Assembly (NCBI GenBank): GCA_037893245.1
Contig: JBAIAA010000401.1
Location: 496,001-560,000, forward strand
Direction: 5' to 3'
Length of the DNA stretch: 64,000 bases
From: Crossaster papposus
Lineage: Eukaryota; Echinodermata; Asteroidea; Velatida; Solasteridae
Position numbers and translations under genes: made by a program. Shown here in pieces: positions 1-12,521 of this stretch (within the stretch, counting starts at the first letter, position 1; each line of letters starts with the position of its first letter). The notes below the pieces were generated by a model. That model saw only the letters and a list, made by a program, of their open reading frames with translations, made no database searches and had not been told where the DNA came from.

Positions 1-112
1 TTGATGTCAATATTGACGTCAATTTTCGCGACTTTGAGAAAAGTCGTGAAATTTGTCGTGAATATTGACGTCAATATTCACGATCTGCGTAGTCCCTTCA
101 GGGCCACCATAC
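1..112 (-). repeat. End of a repeat element with TGACGTCAAT palindromes
   Basis: The first 100 bases hold overlapping palindromes built from ATTGACGTCAAT and ATTCACG. They end in a CAGGGCCACCATAC block at 99-112. Read on the minus strand this terminus is GTATGGTGGCCCTGAA followed by an ACGCAGATCG-like stretch. A closely similar terminus occurs at 21220-21262, and a more distant one (GTATGGTGTTCC) caps the minisatellites at 49 and 53 kb. The other end of the element lies outside the window. No coding sequence is visible. Confidence 0.45.
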
Positions 113-119
113 TTACCAT

Positions 120-540
120 CCAAATCCTCTTTGCAAAATGCAGGATTTTGCAGGATCATTGAGGGACTTGGAAGTTGATGAATCGGGGGACTTTGCAGGG
201 TTGGTGCGTTTGGGGTTTTTGTGACTGGAGGGTAAAGCAGGATCCAGGTCATAAGGCCTAAACTAATGATTTTGCAGGATTGGGGTTACTTTGGTATTTA
301 TCTAAATGAGGATTTTGGGGGAATTAGGTTATTTGTTAAGAGGACAGGAAACGTTAGCGTACCAAGAGTCATGTGTGCATACCATTGTTGTAATACTGCA
401 CTTAGCAGAGTTTGTTTCATGTTTGGGTGCTTATAGCTCAATGGTAAACCCACTGCAAGATTTTGCAGGCTTCAGGTTACATGGAGTTTTAACAGTTTGG
501 ATTTGCAGGATTTTGCAGGATTTAGGTTATGTGTAAAACA
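120..540. repeat. Dispersed GATTTTGCAGGATT motif cluster
   Basis: The motif GATTTTGCAGG or a close variant recurs near 142, 188, 268, 459 and 504. The AAATGAGGATTTTGG...AATTAGGTTATTT stretch at about 304-335 has a relative at about 54800-54830 inside the TA-flanked element there, so this is probably a diverged mobile-element fragment. The short ORF covering it has no recognisable domain. Confidence 0.35.
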
Positions 541-2755
541 AATGTGGTAGGGAGTTAGGGTTAAAGAATTCATCATAATGAAAACTAGCGCGCATCTGCT
601 CGCCCGGAAACGTCCACAGAGGCTTTAACACGTAAATCATCATGTTTTTAGCACGTTTTTTCCCACTAAAACACATGTATCTTTAGAACGGGTAATCGCC
701 GCAAAAAGGGGTGAACAGATTCTCAAAGTTCATTATTCTAGCTTCATGATCATGTATGTTTTACTAAGTAAAGTCACAAAACCAGTGATAATTTTTCTTT
801 TAAACTTGGGCATTCCATGCAATAATTGTCTATGGAGAGAACAGAAATTTGACCCTATATTTGCTACCCGCTTTGTTTATCCGGACGTGACCAGATAAAT
901 CGACGTCATGTCGCAAAGGGGTGAACGGTTTTGGAAAGAAGATGAAATTCCCCGTCCACTTGTATAAGATCCATGGTGATTGGTCAGAAATCCAGTGATC
1001 ATTTTTTTCTTCGAAGTTTTCTTCCAATAAACACAATTGTTACAAAGGTCACCCGGTATGTGGCCACGTGACCTAAAGCCCGCGTTGTGTTGCGCAACAA
1101 TTGACCTTATTCTTGCTTGCTGGTGAATGTTGGTGTCCAAGCTGAGCATTATCTGCTGATAAGTACCCTCGTTTTACCACCATATCGACTGTCGTTATTT
1201 CTCAGGTATCTTGTGTTCATTTGGAATAATGTAAACGTGACCAGAGTGATTTTAACAAAGGAGAAGAATCTATTTGAGAGATTTTTTTTTTAGATCGTCA
1301 TCGTCTGAATTCTGAGACATCGCGCGATTTTGGACTGTTCCACTAGCAACCAGGTACGTATGTATGCCAATGCTGATTGAACTGCCAACGCATGAGAATG
1401 TGCGTGCATATAATTCAGGTTTTTGTTGTCAAAATAAGCTCGGATATTAAACAAACATGGCGTTTTAATTTACATACAGTCAACTGAAAAGCCCTGTACA
1501 AATGTTGAATTAGGACCTAAGTAATTTCTTGTTTAAAGTTCATGTTTGCAGAACTGAGTTGAAAACTGGTATATAGAGTACATGCATCTGTGCATATGGC
1601 GGTGTTTTCCATATTTTATTTCCAAATTGTTTCCAACTTTAGTTTTAGATTAGGCGTTATGGGCCTAAAAAATGAAATTAATTAAAATTAAGTAACCAAC
1701 TTTTTTTTCACTGAGTCAAGTCGAGTCGAGTGACCCAAGTCTTCATTTCCATACAAGTCCATGCAAGTCAAGACAAGTCAAGACAAGTCGAAACTAATTT
1801 CAATAAAATCGGATTCAAGATTAATTTAGTCTAGTCACCAATTTGAGTCAACAACACTGATAAATTTCCTACACAGGTGTGATGATTTTGTTCATGATTT
1901 TTTCATTTTTTTTTCCTTTTTCAAGGTGACTTGTATTGCAGACCGGCCAACTGAACAAGGTGCCAACGTAGAGTTGACTAGAAGGCATTGGCAGAAGGAC
2001 CAGCATTCCACCGAGAGCGTCAAACGGCCACAAACTGGTCAACCAGCAAGCTGTACCCTCTGAACATTTTGGATTTCAAATTCGAACATGACACCATGTA
2101 TGGCTTAGTTCATTACATTGGCTGGGACAAGCGTTACGATGAATGTGCAAATGTACTATAATGAGACAGAAAATCAGGATGCTAAATGTTCTTCACTACC
2201 TCCATTCGGAAGCCTCATATCATTGCAGCTCTTTGGGGCTTTAAAAATGTGTTTTGTGCTACTGTTTAAATATAAATTTTCCCATTTTTACAAAATAAAT
2301 ATTCAAGTTTATCGTTTGCCAAAAATAACCTGACTTGTCTGTGTCATTTTAATTATAGTTTTTCTTGCGTGTTGTTATAAACTTGAAAAGTGTGCTGCAC
2401 TAATTATGTGTATGATTGGAAAACCTGGGTGCCCCTCAATTTAGAACCTCCTACCCCATAGTCTGCAATGGACGGGTCCAACACAAGCCACGTTCCTTTC
2501 GTGGCCTGTGTTGTGTGTGGTATGCTAATTGTTAGGTCAATTTGCAACAACTTCCGTGGGGCACACGAACCTGATGCCCGTTTAGGACCAAAAGTTTCAT
2601 TATGAATAATTTTATACTGAAAGATTGATGTTTTAACCTTATAAGTTGGTGATGTTGCCGAAAGGTGTTCTACCGACGAACCGAACCAGAACCAGAACCT
2701 CCTTACAAGATAGGGCTGGCGATATTAATTTTTGTTCATAGTCGATTTTTTTCCC
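541..2755. other. Non-coding AT-rich interval
   Basis: No convincing exon was seen. From 1720 to 1800 there is a short run of CAAGTC-type repeats. The stretch around 1940-2300 ends with an AATAAA hexamer (about 2293) and could be a 3' untranslated region, but its 71-codon ORF has no recognisable domain. Confidence 0.3.
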
Positions 2756-3180
2756 CAGCGATGTCACCGATATGGTGATAAAATCGGCAAAAAATTAAGG
2801 CATGAAAAAATTTCGCCAAAGGTACGCTTAAACAGCTTTCGAACACCCCCAAAGCAGCTTTCTGTAAGTACCGCCATGATCGTCCATCAAACACGTTGCG
2901 GCGTGCGTACTACCCCCCGCGATATGGCGATAAAATCGGCAAAAAATTAAGGCATGCAAAAAAAACCAATTCGCGAAAGGTACGCTCAAACAGCTTTCAA
3001 CACCGCCAAAGTTAAATCGCCATGATCGTCCATCAAACACGTTGCGGCGTACGTACCCCCCCCCACCCCCCCCCGGCGATATCGCCGATATGGCGATGAA
3101 ATTGGCAACAACTTGAATAAGCCTTGAAATAAATGTCGCCAAAGGTACGTTCAAACAGCTTTTAAACACCGCCAAACACG
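2756..3180. repeat. Three degenerate tandem repeats, about 160 bp each
   Basis: A unit starting GCGATATGGCGATAAAATCGG and running through AAAGGTACG, AAACAGCTTT, a GATCGTCCATCAAACACG block and a C-rich tract occurs about three times (starting near 2757, 2920 and 3076). The last copy is truncated. Small ORFs in this interval are by-products of the repeat. Confidence 0.7.
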
Positions 3181-3997
3181 TTGTATTTTTTCATTGTTTT
3201 CTTTCCTACGTGTACGGACGTGCGCGAACCGATAAAATGAAGCAACCATTGAGTTCATCAAACTTGTACGTTCCGCCAGCCTCGACTTCATGGGCGCGTG
3301 CGCGTTCCTTCACTAAAATCGCGCAATGCATAATCGTAGCCATGGTAACGAGGTTGATGTGATACATAATACATAACGTTCTCGGCCAATCAGCGTGGAA
3401 CTCTGCAGGGGCCGGTGTTGTACTAGCCTTTAAACAAGGCCACATGTCTGATAGACGCCGAGCGACTAAAAAGAGACTAATCGCGAAAACCTGAGTGAAC
3501 GCCAGTGCGAATTGCCCAGACAAGTGGCCTTTATCAATCTGGTTTGGATTTCTTATGTTAACCTTGTTTTCGACTGGAATCGCTACCGAAATGGACGCCG
3601 CTACCGAAATGGTAGCGTCCAATCAGCGAACGTATCTCCGCGTGACGTCAGCTTATATTTGAGTTGGACTAGTTCATTTTACAAACAGGGAATGCCCAAT
3701 CATGTCACTTACAACATTTAGCTCAAATCATCAGTTGCTTCCTAATTTATTGCAATTTTGCATGTAAAATAGATTTAAATGTGATATCTTGTATTTATCA
3801 TTCATATATTCAACTCAGAAGCAAAATTTATATACGTTTTTTTACCTTTTCCTACATGCTTTGATATTGAACGAATCACGAACGAAGCCAACTGGGAGAT
3901 CGCCGTTCTGATTGGCATGATTGGTTCTGATTGCGTATTGGCATGCTAATATGTATCTATGAATAATTCATGCCGAGCAGTGAAACCTACATTGCAA

Positions 3998-4085
3998 AAG
4001 GCCTCGTGACATTCGTCACTCGGTCGCGCGTTCACCCTGGGTATCTAGACTCATCTTAGCCGCTTAGCCAGAGTCACGAGGCCTT
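3998..4085. mobile_element. Short MITE-like palindrome
   Basis: Perfect 13-bp terminal inverted repeats, AAGGCCTCGTGAC at 3998-4010 and GTCACGAGGCCTT at 4073-4085, enclose 62 bp. This structure is typical of a tiny non-autonomous DNA element. A target duplication was not determined. Confidence 0.55.
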
Positions 4086-4232
4086 GTCAAAAGGCTAGTG
4101 TTGTACGAATTCTGGTCTTCTGTTAAATCCGGTCTGTGACGCTCAGTCTCGCACGTGTTTGCGAGTAGCAGGGTTGTAGTCGAGTCCCTATGGAACGCCA
4201 AACGCGCCTTCAGTAGTTGGCTTTCATTTCTT

Positions 4233-4400
4233 TTCACAATTTCATTATTCCATTCTTCAATTTCATCATTCCATTCTTCAATATCATCATTCCATTCTTC
4301 AATATCATCATTCCATTCTTCAATATCATCATTCCATTCTTCAATATCATCATTCCATTCTTCAATTTCATCATTTCATCATTTCATTCTTCAATTTCAT
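4233..4400 (+). repeat. 18-bp minisatellite, left foldback arm
   Basis: Tandem 18-bp units of the type CATTCCATTCTTCAATAT. Because 18 is a multiple of three, each frame stays open and gives spurious repetitive peptides. The mirror array at 7560-7745 has more copies, so the arms have changed copy number independently. Confidence 0.8.
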
Positions 4401-5539
4401 GATTCCATTTTTAAATTTTACCATTTTATTCCTCATTTTTACCATTGTATTCCTAATTTTTGTCATTTTATTCTTAAATTTCGTCATTTTATTCTTCAAT
4501 TTCGTCAATTCATTCTTAAATGTTAATGTTATTCTTTAATTGTATCATTTCATTCATCAATTGTACCATTTCATTGGCTCGTTTGGGCATTTTATTCTTT
4601 AATTTCGTCATTTCATTCTTTAATTTCGTCATTTTATTATTTGATTTCGTCATTTCATTTCTCATTTCGTCATTTCATTGGTTCTTTTTTGTCTTTTTAT
4701 TCTTTAATTTCGTCATTTTATTCTTCAATTTTGTCATTTCTTCCTTCAATTTCGTCATTTCATCCTTCAATTTTGTCTTTTTATTCTGTAAGTTCGTCAT
4801 TTTATTCTCTAATTTTGTCATTTCATCCTTTACTTTCGTCCTTCGTTCTTCAATTTTACCTATTTATTCTTCAAGTTCGTCATTTCATTCTTCAAGTTCG
4901 TCATTTCATTCTTCAAGTTCATAATTCATTCACCGATTTCACTCTTCCTTTCGGCAAAATTAGCTTGGTATTTTTCTTTTTATCATTACGTCTACGAATG
5001 TTCATCGAATTCTGCATTCTGCATTCCATTCAGCTATTCCGCATATCATTCGTCCAAACTGCATTTCATTTGTCCAATCTGCATTTCATTCGTCTATAGT
5101 TCAGCATTTCATTCGCCTAGTTCAGCATTTCATTCGTCTAGTTATAACAGCGGGATCGCGTAAATAGATTAACCTTTGACCCGGTTTCAACAAGAATCTC
5201 TCCATGTTTTACAAGACTGGTGACCTGACTCAAGGTAGCCGCGTATTGGGCCGAATTTCTGGCCGCGGATTCAACCGCGCATTCGCCAAAAGCCGACAAA
5301 TCTATAATACATGCTGCAAAAGGTGACGCATATTTTAAAATTTAGAAGCTTCACTTAATTTTTTTTTTAAACGAATGTTTCAAAATAAAAGGCAAACTTT
5401 TTCAAACCATAAAAAATCATAAAACATAACCAACAACTTTTTAACCTTTTCTGTGATTATGAAGACAAATTAGCTACCTAATGGAAGAAATCAATTATTG
5501 TTCAGACCTTTTAGAGATGGAGAACAGATAATGCAACAT

Positions 5540-6510
5540 TTAAAACAAAGTGTACCTCACATGTTATCAAAAACTCATATTTTTATTTTATAGTCTACTA
5601 GATCATGCTACTGGGCACACTTAATTTTGATATAGGCTTCAGCCGAACACTAAATACCCCGTTAAATAGATCCCTTTTCACTGCAGTATTGTAATGCGTT
5701 GTTGTTCAGATGCGTATATTGGTGCCACTTTAAAACAACATGTACCTCACATGACATCAAAAACTCGTATTTTTATTTTATAATCTACTAGATCATGCTT
5801 CTGGGCACACTTAATTTTAGTATAGGCTTCAGCCATACACTAAATTATTAGTGCATAATTACCCCGTTAAATAGATCCCTTTTTATGCGTTTTTTTTCAT
5901 AATGCGTATATCGGTACCCCTTTAAAACAAAAAATGTACCTCACATGTTATCAAAAACTCATATTTTTATTGTATAATCTAAAAGATCATGCTACTGGGT
6001 ACACTTAATTTTGGTATGGGCTTCAGCCGGACCCTAATTAGTGCCTAATTATATGCCTAAAAATATGAGTTTTTGATAACATGTGAGGTACATTTTGTTT
6101 TAAAGGGTTACTGGTATACGCATCTTAACAACAACGCATTACAATACTGCAGTGAAAAGGGATATATTTAACGGGGTAATTAGGCACTAATTAGTGTTCG
6201 GCTGAAGTCCATACCAAAATGAAGTGTACCCAGTAGCATGAACTTGTAGATTATAGGATAAAATTTGGGTTTTTGATAACATGTGAGGTACATTTTGTTT
6301 TAAAAGTGAACTGATATACACACCGGAACGAGAACGCATTACAATACTGCACTGAAAAGGGATCTATTTAACGAAGTAATTAGGCACTTAGTGTTCGGCT
6401 GAAGCCTATACCAAAATTAAGTGTGCCCAGTAGCATGATCTAGTAGACTATAAAATAAAAAATATTAGTTTTTGATAACATGTGAGGTACACTTTGTTTT
6501 AAATGTTGCA
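5540..6510. repeat. Tandem repeats of about 190 bp around the palindrome centre
   Basis: A unit containing ATGTTATCAAAAACTCAT, CTACTGGGCACACTTAATTTTG, TTCAGCCGAACAC and CCGTTAAATAGATCCC recurs about three times rightward before 6050, then three times in opposite orientation after 6060. The inner foldback arms are thus themselves small tandem arrays. Confidence 0.75.
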
Positions 6511-7559
6511 TTCTCTGTTCTCCATCTCTAAAAGGTTTGAAAAATAATTGATTTCTTCCATTAGGTAGCTAATTTGTCTTCAAAATCACAGAAAAGGTTA
6601 AAAAGGTGTTGGTTATGTTATATAATTTGTTATGGTTTGAAAAAGTATTGTTATTTGCCTTTTATTTTGAAACTTTCGTTTAAAAAAAATTAAGTGAAGC
6701 TTCTAAATTTTAAAATATGCGTCACCTTTTGCAGCATGTATTATAGATTTGTCGGCTTTTGGCGAATGCGCGGTTGAATCCGCGGCCAGAAATTCGGCCC
6801 AATACGCGGCTACCTTGAGTCAGGTCACCAGTCTTGTAAAACATGGAGAGATTCTTGTTGAAACCGGGTCAAAGGTTAATCTGTTTACGCGATCCCGCTG
6901 TTATAACTAGAAGAATGAAATGCCGAACTTATCGAATGAAATGCTGAACTATAGACGAATGAAATGCAGATTGGTCAAATAAAATGCAGATTGGACGAAT
7001 GATATGCGGAATAGCTGAATGGAATGCAGAATCGCCGAATTCGATGAACATTCGTAGACGTAATGGTAAAAAGAAAAATACCAAGCTAATTTTGCCGACG
7101 GAAAGGAAGAGTGAAATCGGTGATTGAAATGATGAACTTGAAGAATGAAATTACGAACTTGAAGAATGAAATGACGAACTTGAAGAATAAATAGGTGAAA
7201 TTGAAGAACAAAGGACGAAATTAAAGGATGAAATGACAAAATTAGAGAATAAAATGACGAACTTACAGAATAAAAAGACAAAATTGAAGGATGAAATGAC
7301 GAAATGAGGATTGAAATGACGAAATCAAATAATGAAATGACGAAATTAAAGAATGAAATGACGAAATTAAAGAATAAAAAGCCCAAACGAGCCAATGAAA
7401 TGGTACAATTGATGAATGAAAAGATAAAATTAAAGAATAACATGCTGGAATTAAGAATGAAATGACGAAATTGAAGAATAAAATGACAACAATGAGGAAT
7501 AAAATGGTAAAATTGAAGAATGGAATGATGACATTGAAAAATGAAATGATGAAATTGAA

Positions 7560-7745
7560 GAAAGGAATGATGATATTGAAGAATGGAATGATGATATTAA
7601 AGAATGGAATGATGAAATTGAAGAATGGAATGATGATATTGAAGAATGGAATGATGATATTGAAGAATGGAATGATGATATTGAAGAATGGAATGATGAT
7701 ATTGAAGAATGGAATGATGAAATTGAAGAATGGAATAATGAAATT
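7560..7745 (-). repeat. 18-bp minisatellite, right foldback arm
   Basis: Reverse-complement counterpart of the 4233-4400 array, with units of the type GAAGAATGGAATGATGAT and about ten copies by eye. Flanking degenerate GAATGAAATGACGAAATT units extend to about 7130 and mirror those at 4400-4930. Confidence 0.8.
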
Positions 7746-8118
7746 GTGAAAAGAAATGAAAGCCAACTACTGAAGGCGCGTTTGGTGATTCCATAAGTCC
7801 CTGCAAGTCCGTTCACAAGTCCTTACGTGAAGCCAGTCACAAGTCCCTGCATAAAGGCAGTCACAAGTAACTGGATGTACAATGACAAAGGAATGCTTTT
7901 GTCAAAGCTGATTTGAATAGCTTGTGATTTGAATTAAAACTAAAGGACTTGTGATGGACTTGCAGGGACTTACAGGGACTTGTGATGGACTCGACTACAT
8001 CCCTGGCGAGTATTGGTTACACTGAGACATGCGCGATACGCTTAAACAAGTATGTTCATTGAGTACAAAATCGTACCACACCGGTAACCGGGTCATACGT
8101 CATAGTCCAGGAGCTAGC

Positions 8119-8740
8119 AGACTTTTATCGGTATTGTTGAGTACGAAAGGTTTGACACCTGAAATGAGTAGGACTATGTGTGGGAACCCCAAAATGTGGA
8201 TTCTTAAGTTTGGCACTCTTGCACTGCCCCCTGGGGCCCGGCACTCTCAAAAGGACTCCCCTAAATTTTTTATCGGTATTGGTGGCGTACGAGGACCATT
8301 TTTTTTCATATGTACTTCAAGGGAGTCTTATTTCAAAAAGCCAATTCTTAAGTTTTTAACTAATGTACTAAGCCACTTAACCAGTTCGCGCCGGGATTAT
8401 TTTAACAACGCCGAGCTGACGGGCGGGATTATTTTTAACGAAACTCGATCCGAAGCGTGTTCAGGCCGATAGTGCTGGGTAGCACACCCACGCATTTCCG
8501 GCCTTGTGCGCTGCTGACATACATTTCCGAACTTGAACTTGGCGTATTTATTCGTCATCCGTTTTGAATTTGGGGAAATTTTTGCGTTTATATTCGTCAT
8601 CCGGCGCGAACTGGTTAAGAATGACCTAATTAACGCTAACGCTAATTAGCACTTTTATCGGTATTGTCACGTACGAGGACACATTTTGGCTGAAATGTAC
8701 TCTAAGATATCCTGATTACGAATATCTAATTCTTAAGTTT
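8119..8740 (+). repeat. Degenerate direct repeats (TTTTATCGGTATTG units)
   Basis: TTTTATCGGTATTG followed by GTACGA and, about 90 bp later, AATTCTTAAGTTT occurs near 8122, 8268 and 8652. The third copy is separated by the TTAA-flanked MITE at 8377-8618, so the insertion post-dates the repeats. The 147-codon ORF at 8029-8472 spans this repeat and the MITE and is not considered a gene. Confidence 0.55.
8377..8618. mobile_element. TTAA-flanked piggyBac-type MITE
   Basis: TTAA at 8377-8380 and 8615-8618 bounds an element with inverted repeats CCAGTTCGCGCCGG (8381-8394) and CCGGCGCGAACTGG (8601-8614). TTAA target duplication is the hallmark of piggyBac transposition. The element is about 240 bp, has no ORF of note, and carries internal ATTCGTCATCCG repeats. 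A piggyBac transposase relic lies at 38.7-40.7 kb in this window, but its ends were not matched to this MITE. Confidence 0.75.
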
Positions 8741-8759
8741 CAACTCTCACCGACGATGA

Positions 8760-11483
8760 GTCTCTACTTCTATCATTAGAACTAGACAACCAACCCCGCC
8801 CATCAACATCAAGTAACACACCACCGGTATCTCACCGTTTACCAATCGACAAAGTTCAAAGAAGTGAAAACCTTAGCAGTAAAGATCAACATTTTGACTT
8901 TTGCTAAGGATCACATCGCTCTACAAATAAAGTCTTTGTCCCGACACTTAGAGACCTCGACACCACCTCCATACCTGGAAATCAAAATAAGGCAACCAAG
9001 ATTACACCGATTGGTGAAACGTCAAGAATCGTTCACAGAACGTTGGAGTAAACTGCAAATCCGAACATCGCTACCCCTCACAAAAGTCGCACTAGAAAAG
9101 TACGAACATCAACTCGACCTGGCGGAGGCAAAATACACAGACTCAAGATATATACCCAGCACGATATGTGGCAGAGTGGTACCCCCTATTATCCCTATAC
9201 TTTATACGCACTCAACACTATTGTAACCCAACCCATCCCCCTTGAAACCTAAAAGGAATTCCTGGGATTCCAGGAACACAATGGTCAACACAAAAGAGTC
9301 GGGGGGGGGGGTGTTTCTCTGCCACATATCGCGCTTTATGACTCAAGACAAGCTGCTTAGAAAAGGCTTTCTGAATACCAAGGCCAAGACCAACAAACGG
9401 CACAACAGCTGCTCAGTTTATTCACAAGGCCCCGACTATCAAGAGGCATCAAGAGGAAACATCCCTGCTAAACATCTTACCAAACCAAACGGTCTTTTTC
9501 AAGACCACCACAACTTCTCAAAAGGGACAAAACCGTTTTTCTTGTTTACATTGTACCCTACCATCCGAATATATTTATTATATTCAAATGAAATTTTCGC
9601 ATAGGAAAGCCATGGCAAAAAGAAAAATTAAATAAAGAAACAAAGAGATCCCTTAGCCAACTAAAATCAAAACTTTTCTCTGGCAAATGCAAAAGCAAAA
9701 AAAGCCAAATCCGATCAACAACAACAAAAACTATTAGCAGAACAATGCGAGTCAATTATAACAAACCTATCCAAAGCAACACTATCGCATACCGAGAAAA
9801 TTGCTTTAGGAAAAGGCCTTAATTCAACTTCGTCCCTACTCCTGCTAAACCAAACCGCACATCACTCGTAAATGAAATAAATACATTCAATCGAAAACTA
9901 CGAGTTGCTTTCCTAATGCGTAACAAACGCTCCAAAAATCATCCTTTCAACCCACCATCCAATTGGCATCCAAAATCAACGCCTAGTGCAACACTAGAAA
10001 AATACCTGGAAGCCACCAAATTCGAACTCGCCCACATAAGGCTAGGAAAACAACAAAGGAACCTGACTAAACAAGAACTATCCGCCATAAACAACCTCAA
10101 AAACCATCCCGACATCGTTCATATGACAAAGGTAGAGGCATATGTATAATGAACCACACAGACTATTTACAAGTAAGTTACCGCCATCTTGAGTCCCATC
10201 ATTACACCCAACTGGACCAGGATATTACCCATCAAACCACAACTATGGTTCACAACACATTACATGTAATAGAAATGAGAAACAACCAACACATCGACAA
10301 CAATACTCAGAAATACCTCGACCCACTTCAACAGAAGTGCCAATGTCCAACAATGTATTTTCTCCCGAAAATGCACAAAACTATTTTCACCTTCCAATTG
10401 TAACCGCGCAATCCACATTATGTCCGCGACACCGCAGACATTTTGCGCAAACTAGAAAGAAAAACATTCTCACAAAATGCTGTAATCGCTAGCATAGACG
10501 TTGTTTCCATGTACACATACTGGTATGTTCCGACAAACAAAAGCAATCGATTGTGTATGCAAAGCCCTGAAACAAATACCAACCACAACTATACCTTCAC
10601 AAAGCCACCATCAACCTATGTCCAAAAACTTCTGGAACTCATTCTCAGCCGAAACTGCTTCCAATTCAGAAACAAGTTTTTTTCTCCAGAAAATTGATTG
10701 TGCAATGGGCTCCACATCAAGCCCTGTAATATGTGATATCACCCTACACGAGTTCGAGAAAAAAAATAACCCCAAAAGCAGATAACATCCTAACATGGTG
10801 GCGTTATAGAGGCGACATATTGGTCATCTACAATGGAACTCTGGACGAATTCAAAAATCTCGTCACAGAAATAAACAAGATGCACCCATCACTAAAGTTC
10901 ACATACGAAGCCTCTGAATCATCCATCAACTACCTTGACTTAACCATCTTCAAAGGAGATCGTTTCTGAAAAACAAGAATTCTAGACACAAAAGTCTACA
11001 CAAAACCAACGGAAACCTTCCAATATCTCCATCCCACCCACCCCACGTTTTCAAAGCGTTCATCTATACGGAGAAACACTCCGATACGCTAAAAACACCA
11101 CCAACGAGGATGATTACCAAAACAAAGTCAAATCTTTCTCAGAGAAACTAGCCACAAGAGGATACAGCCCCACTGAAATTGAAAAAGCAACAACCAAAGT
11201 TTCGCATACCGACAGAACAAGATTGATACACAGAACCAAGGTTGAAGACAAATCCAAACAAATTCCTATTGTCTTCTCCACTACATACAACCCAGCCATA
11301 AACCACCGTGACATACATCAAGCAGTAAACAAACAATCGAACTTGATTCAAGGAAATGAAATACTCTCGGAAATATTTCCCAAACCCCCATCCACTGCCT
11401 TCCGAAAAGCCCAAAACATCCGGGAAAAACTAATAAGAGCCAAGTTAAACAACAAAAGCAAGGCTCAAACCACTCCCATCTGA
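8760..11483 (+). pseudogene. Penelope-like element, reverse transcriptase relic
   Basis: Successive plus-strand reading frames encode pieces of a Penelope-like reverse transcriptase. The N-terminal region lies at about 8860-9200 and 9640-10140. A YFLPKMHK motif is near 10360 (family form PKxHK), SIDVVSMYT near 10492 (RT motif A, family form SLDVxSLYT) and CAMGSTSSPV near 10702 (family form AMGTxxSP). RYRGDILVIYNG near 10805 replaces the usual YxDD catalytic motif. MHPSLKFTYE and INYLDLTIF follow at 10881-10955. A C-terminal domain at 11100-11480 contains IPIVFSTTYNP. At least five frameshifts or stops break it. I saw no GIY-YIG endonuclease motif downstream. This family retrotransposes through RNA; this copy is dead. 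Confidence 0.75.
9301..9311 (+). repeat. Poly-G tract inside the Penelope relic
   Basis: Eleven consecutive G residues interrupt the coding remnant. This is one of about ten long G or C homopolymers in the window. Confidence 0.8.
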
Positions 11484-12521
11484 CTCGGGTTTTGAAGAAC
11501 CTACTGAACATGATGAAACCCTCAACATACTGCTCTCTTTACTAGAGAAACAACACGGAACCAACTAAAAACATATGGCTATGTTCCAAACACTTCCAAT
11601 TCACGATAATTGATTGGACCACACAAAACCCACACACCCTGCGAGTTATGACCGATTCCTCATGGAATCACCCATATGCAACTGACGAGTGCCACGACAG
11701 CAGGCAGGAAAGTATGCTATTGCTCACAAGAGGATTTGCGAACACAATCCTCTTCTCGCACCCCCAAAACAAGTCACATTTGATTTACCTACAAACACAA
11801 CGGTCATTCAGTCTATTATGTCCGCCCATTTAATTTATTACGGACATAATTGGCATAGACTAAATCACGCTTAATTAAGCCATACAAGTCTCCAGAGAAG
11901 AAATGTCACTGAATGGGAAAGCGCCATCATTCTCTTAACCGGTCAACTATGATTTCATGGCAGATTGCACCCATGCATCCGTTCCTGTGGTTACATTATT
12001 ATGGCTCATGCCATGCATTTTTCCATAGAACGATCATAGAACATAATCATTATTATAACCCAAATATTTGTGTATCATTCATTGGGTATTTATGGGTGTG
12101 TCATGCCATATGGCGCCAATAATACCTCATATTGGATGATTTGTCACTTTATGCTTTGTGTTATTGATGATATAAGTACTTCAATGAATTCAGTGACCTA
12201 AAAAACCTATAAAACGATATACTGGACAACTACATCCATTAAAAATGTCTAAAATAATTGGCGATTAAGCGATTATCGTGTTAAATGGCCGCCATCTTGG
12301 ATTTAGTGCCTATCCATGCTAGACAAAATTGGAAACAGGTTGTTTTGAGTCCTATGTGATCTAAAGAAGTCAATAAGTACCAGTTTCAAGATTCTATATG
12401 AAATGTTCACTCCCCTGTTAATTGCAACATAACCGCATACACTAATACAGTACATTTGTTTTACATATCCATACTAGAAGTATATTTTATTATCAATTAT
12501 TTTTGATAATACAAACAATAA
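11484..12521. other. Non-coding interval after the Penelope relic
   Basis: AT-rich sequence with no recognised domain in any frame. The first few hundred bases, up to about 11880, may be the 3' region of the Penelope-like element. No inverted terminal structure was found. Confidence 0.3.

Larger units (their letters stand above)
4170..8009. mobile_element. Large foldback element with arms of about 1.9 kb
   Basis: The sequence from about 4170 to 6050 is repeated in reverse complement from about 6060 to 8009. Matching landmarks from the outside in are GTAGTCGAGTCC (4177/7993), AACGCGCCTTCAGTAGTTGGC (about 4199/7780), an 18-bp minisatellite (4233-4400/7560-7745), the AGCGGGATCGCG block (about 5148/6890) and ATGCTGCAAAAGGTGACGC (about 5310/6730). 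The right arm carries about 180 extra bp of CACAAGTCC-type repeats at 7795-7980. No transposase ORF is present. The Phe/Ser-rich and Lys/Met-rich ORFs in the arms are translations of the minisatellite. It resembles foldback transposons or a recent palindromic duplication. Confidence 0.8.

Noticed and set aside
3206..3622. 138-codon minus-strand ORF
   Set aside because: No domain, signal peptide or splice context. It overlaps another ORF on the opposite strand and sits next to repeats.
4155..5099. Phe/Ser/Ile-rich ORFs of 61-152 codons, and their mirror images at 6949-7816
   Set aside because: They are translations of the 18-bp minisatellite and its degenerate flanks. A period divisible by three keeps several frames open on both strands.
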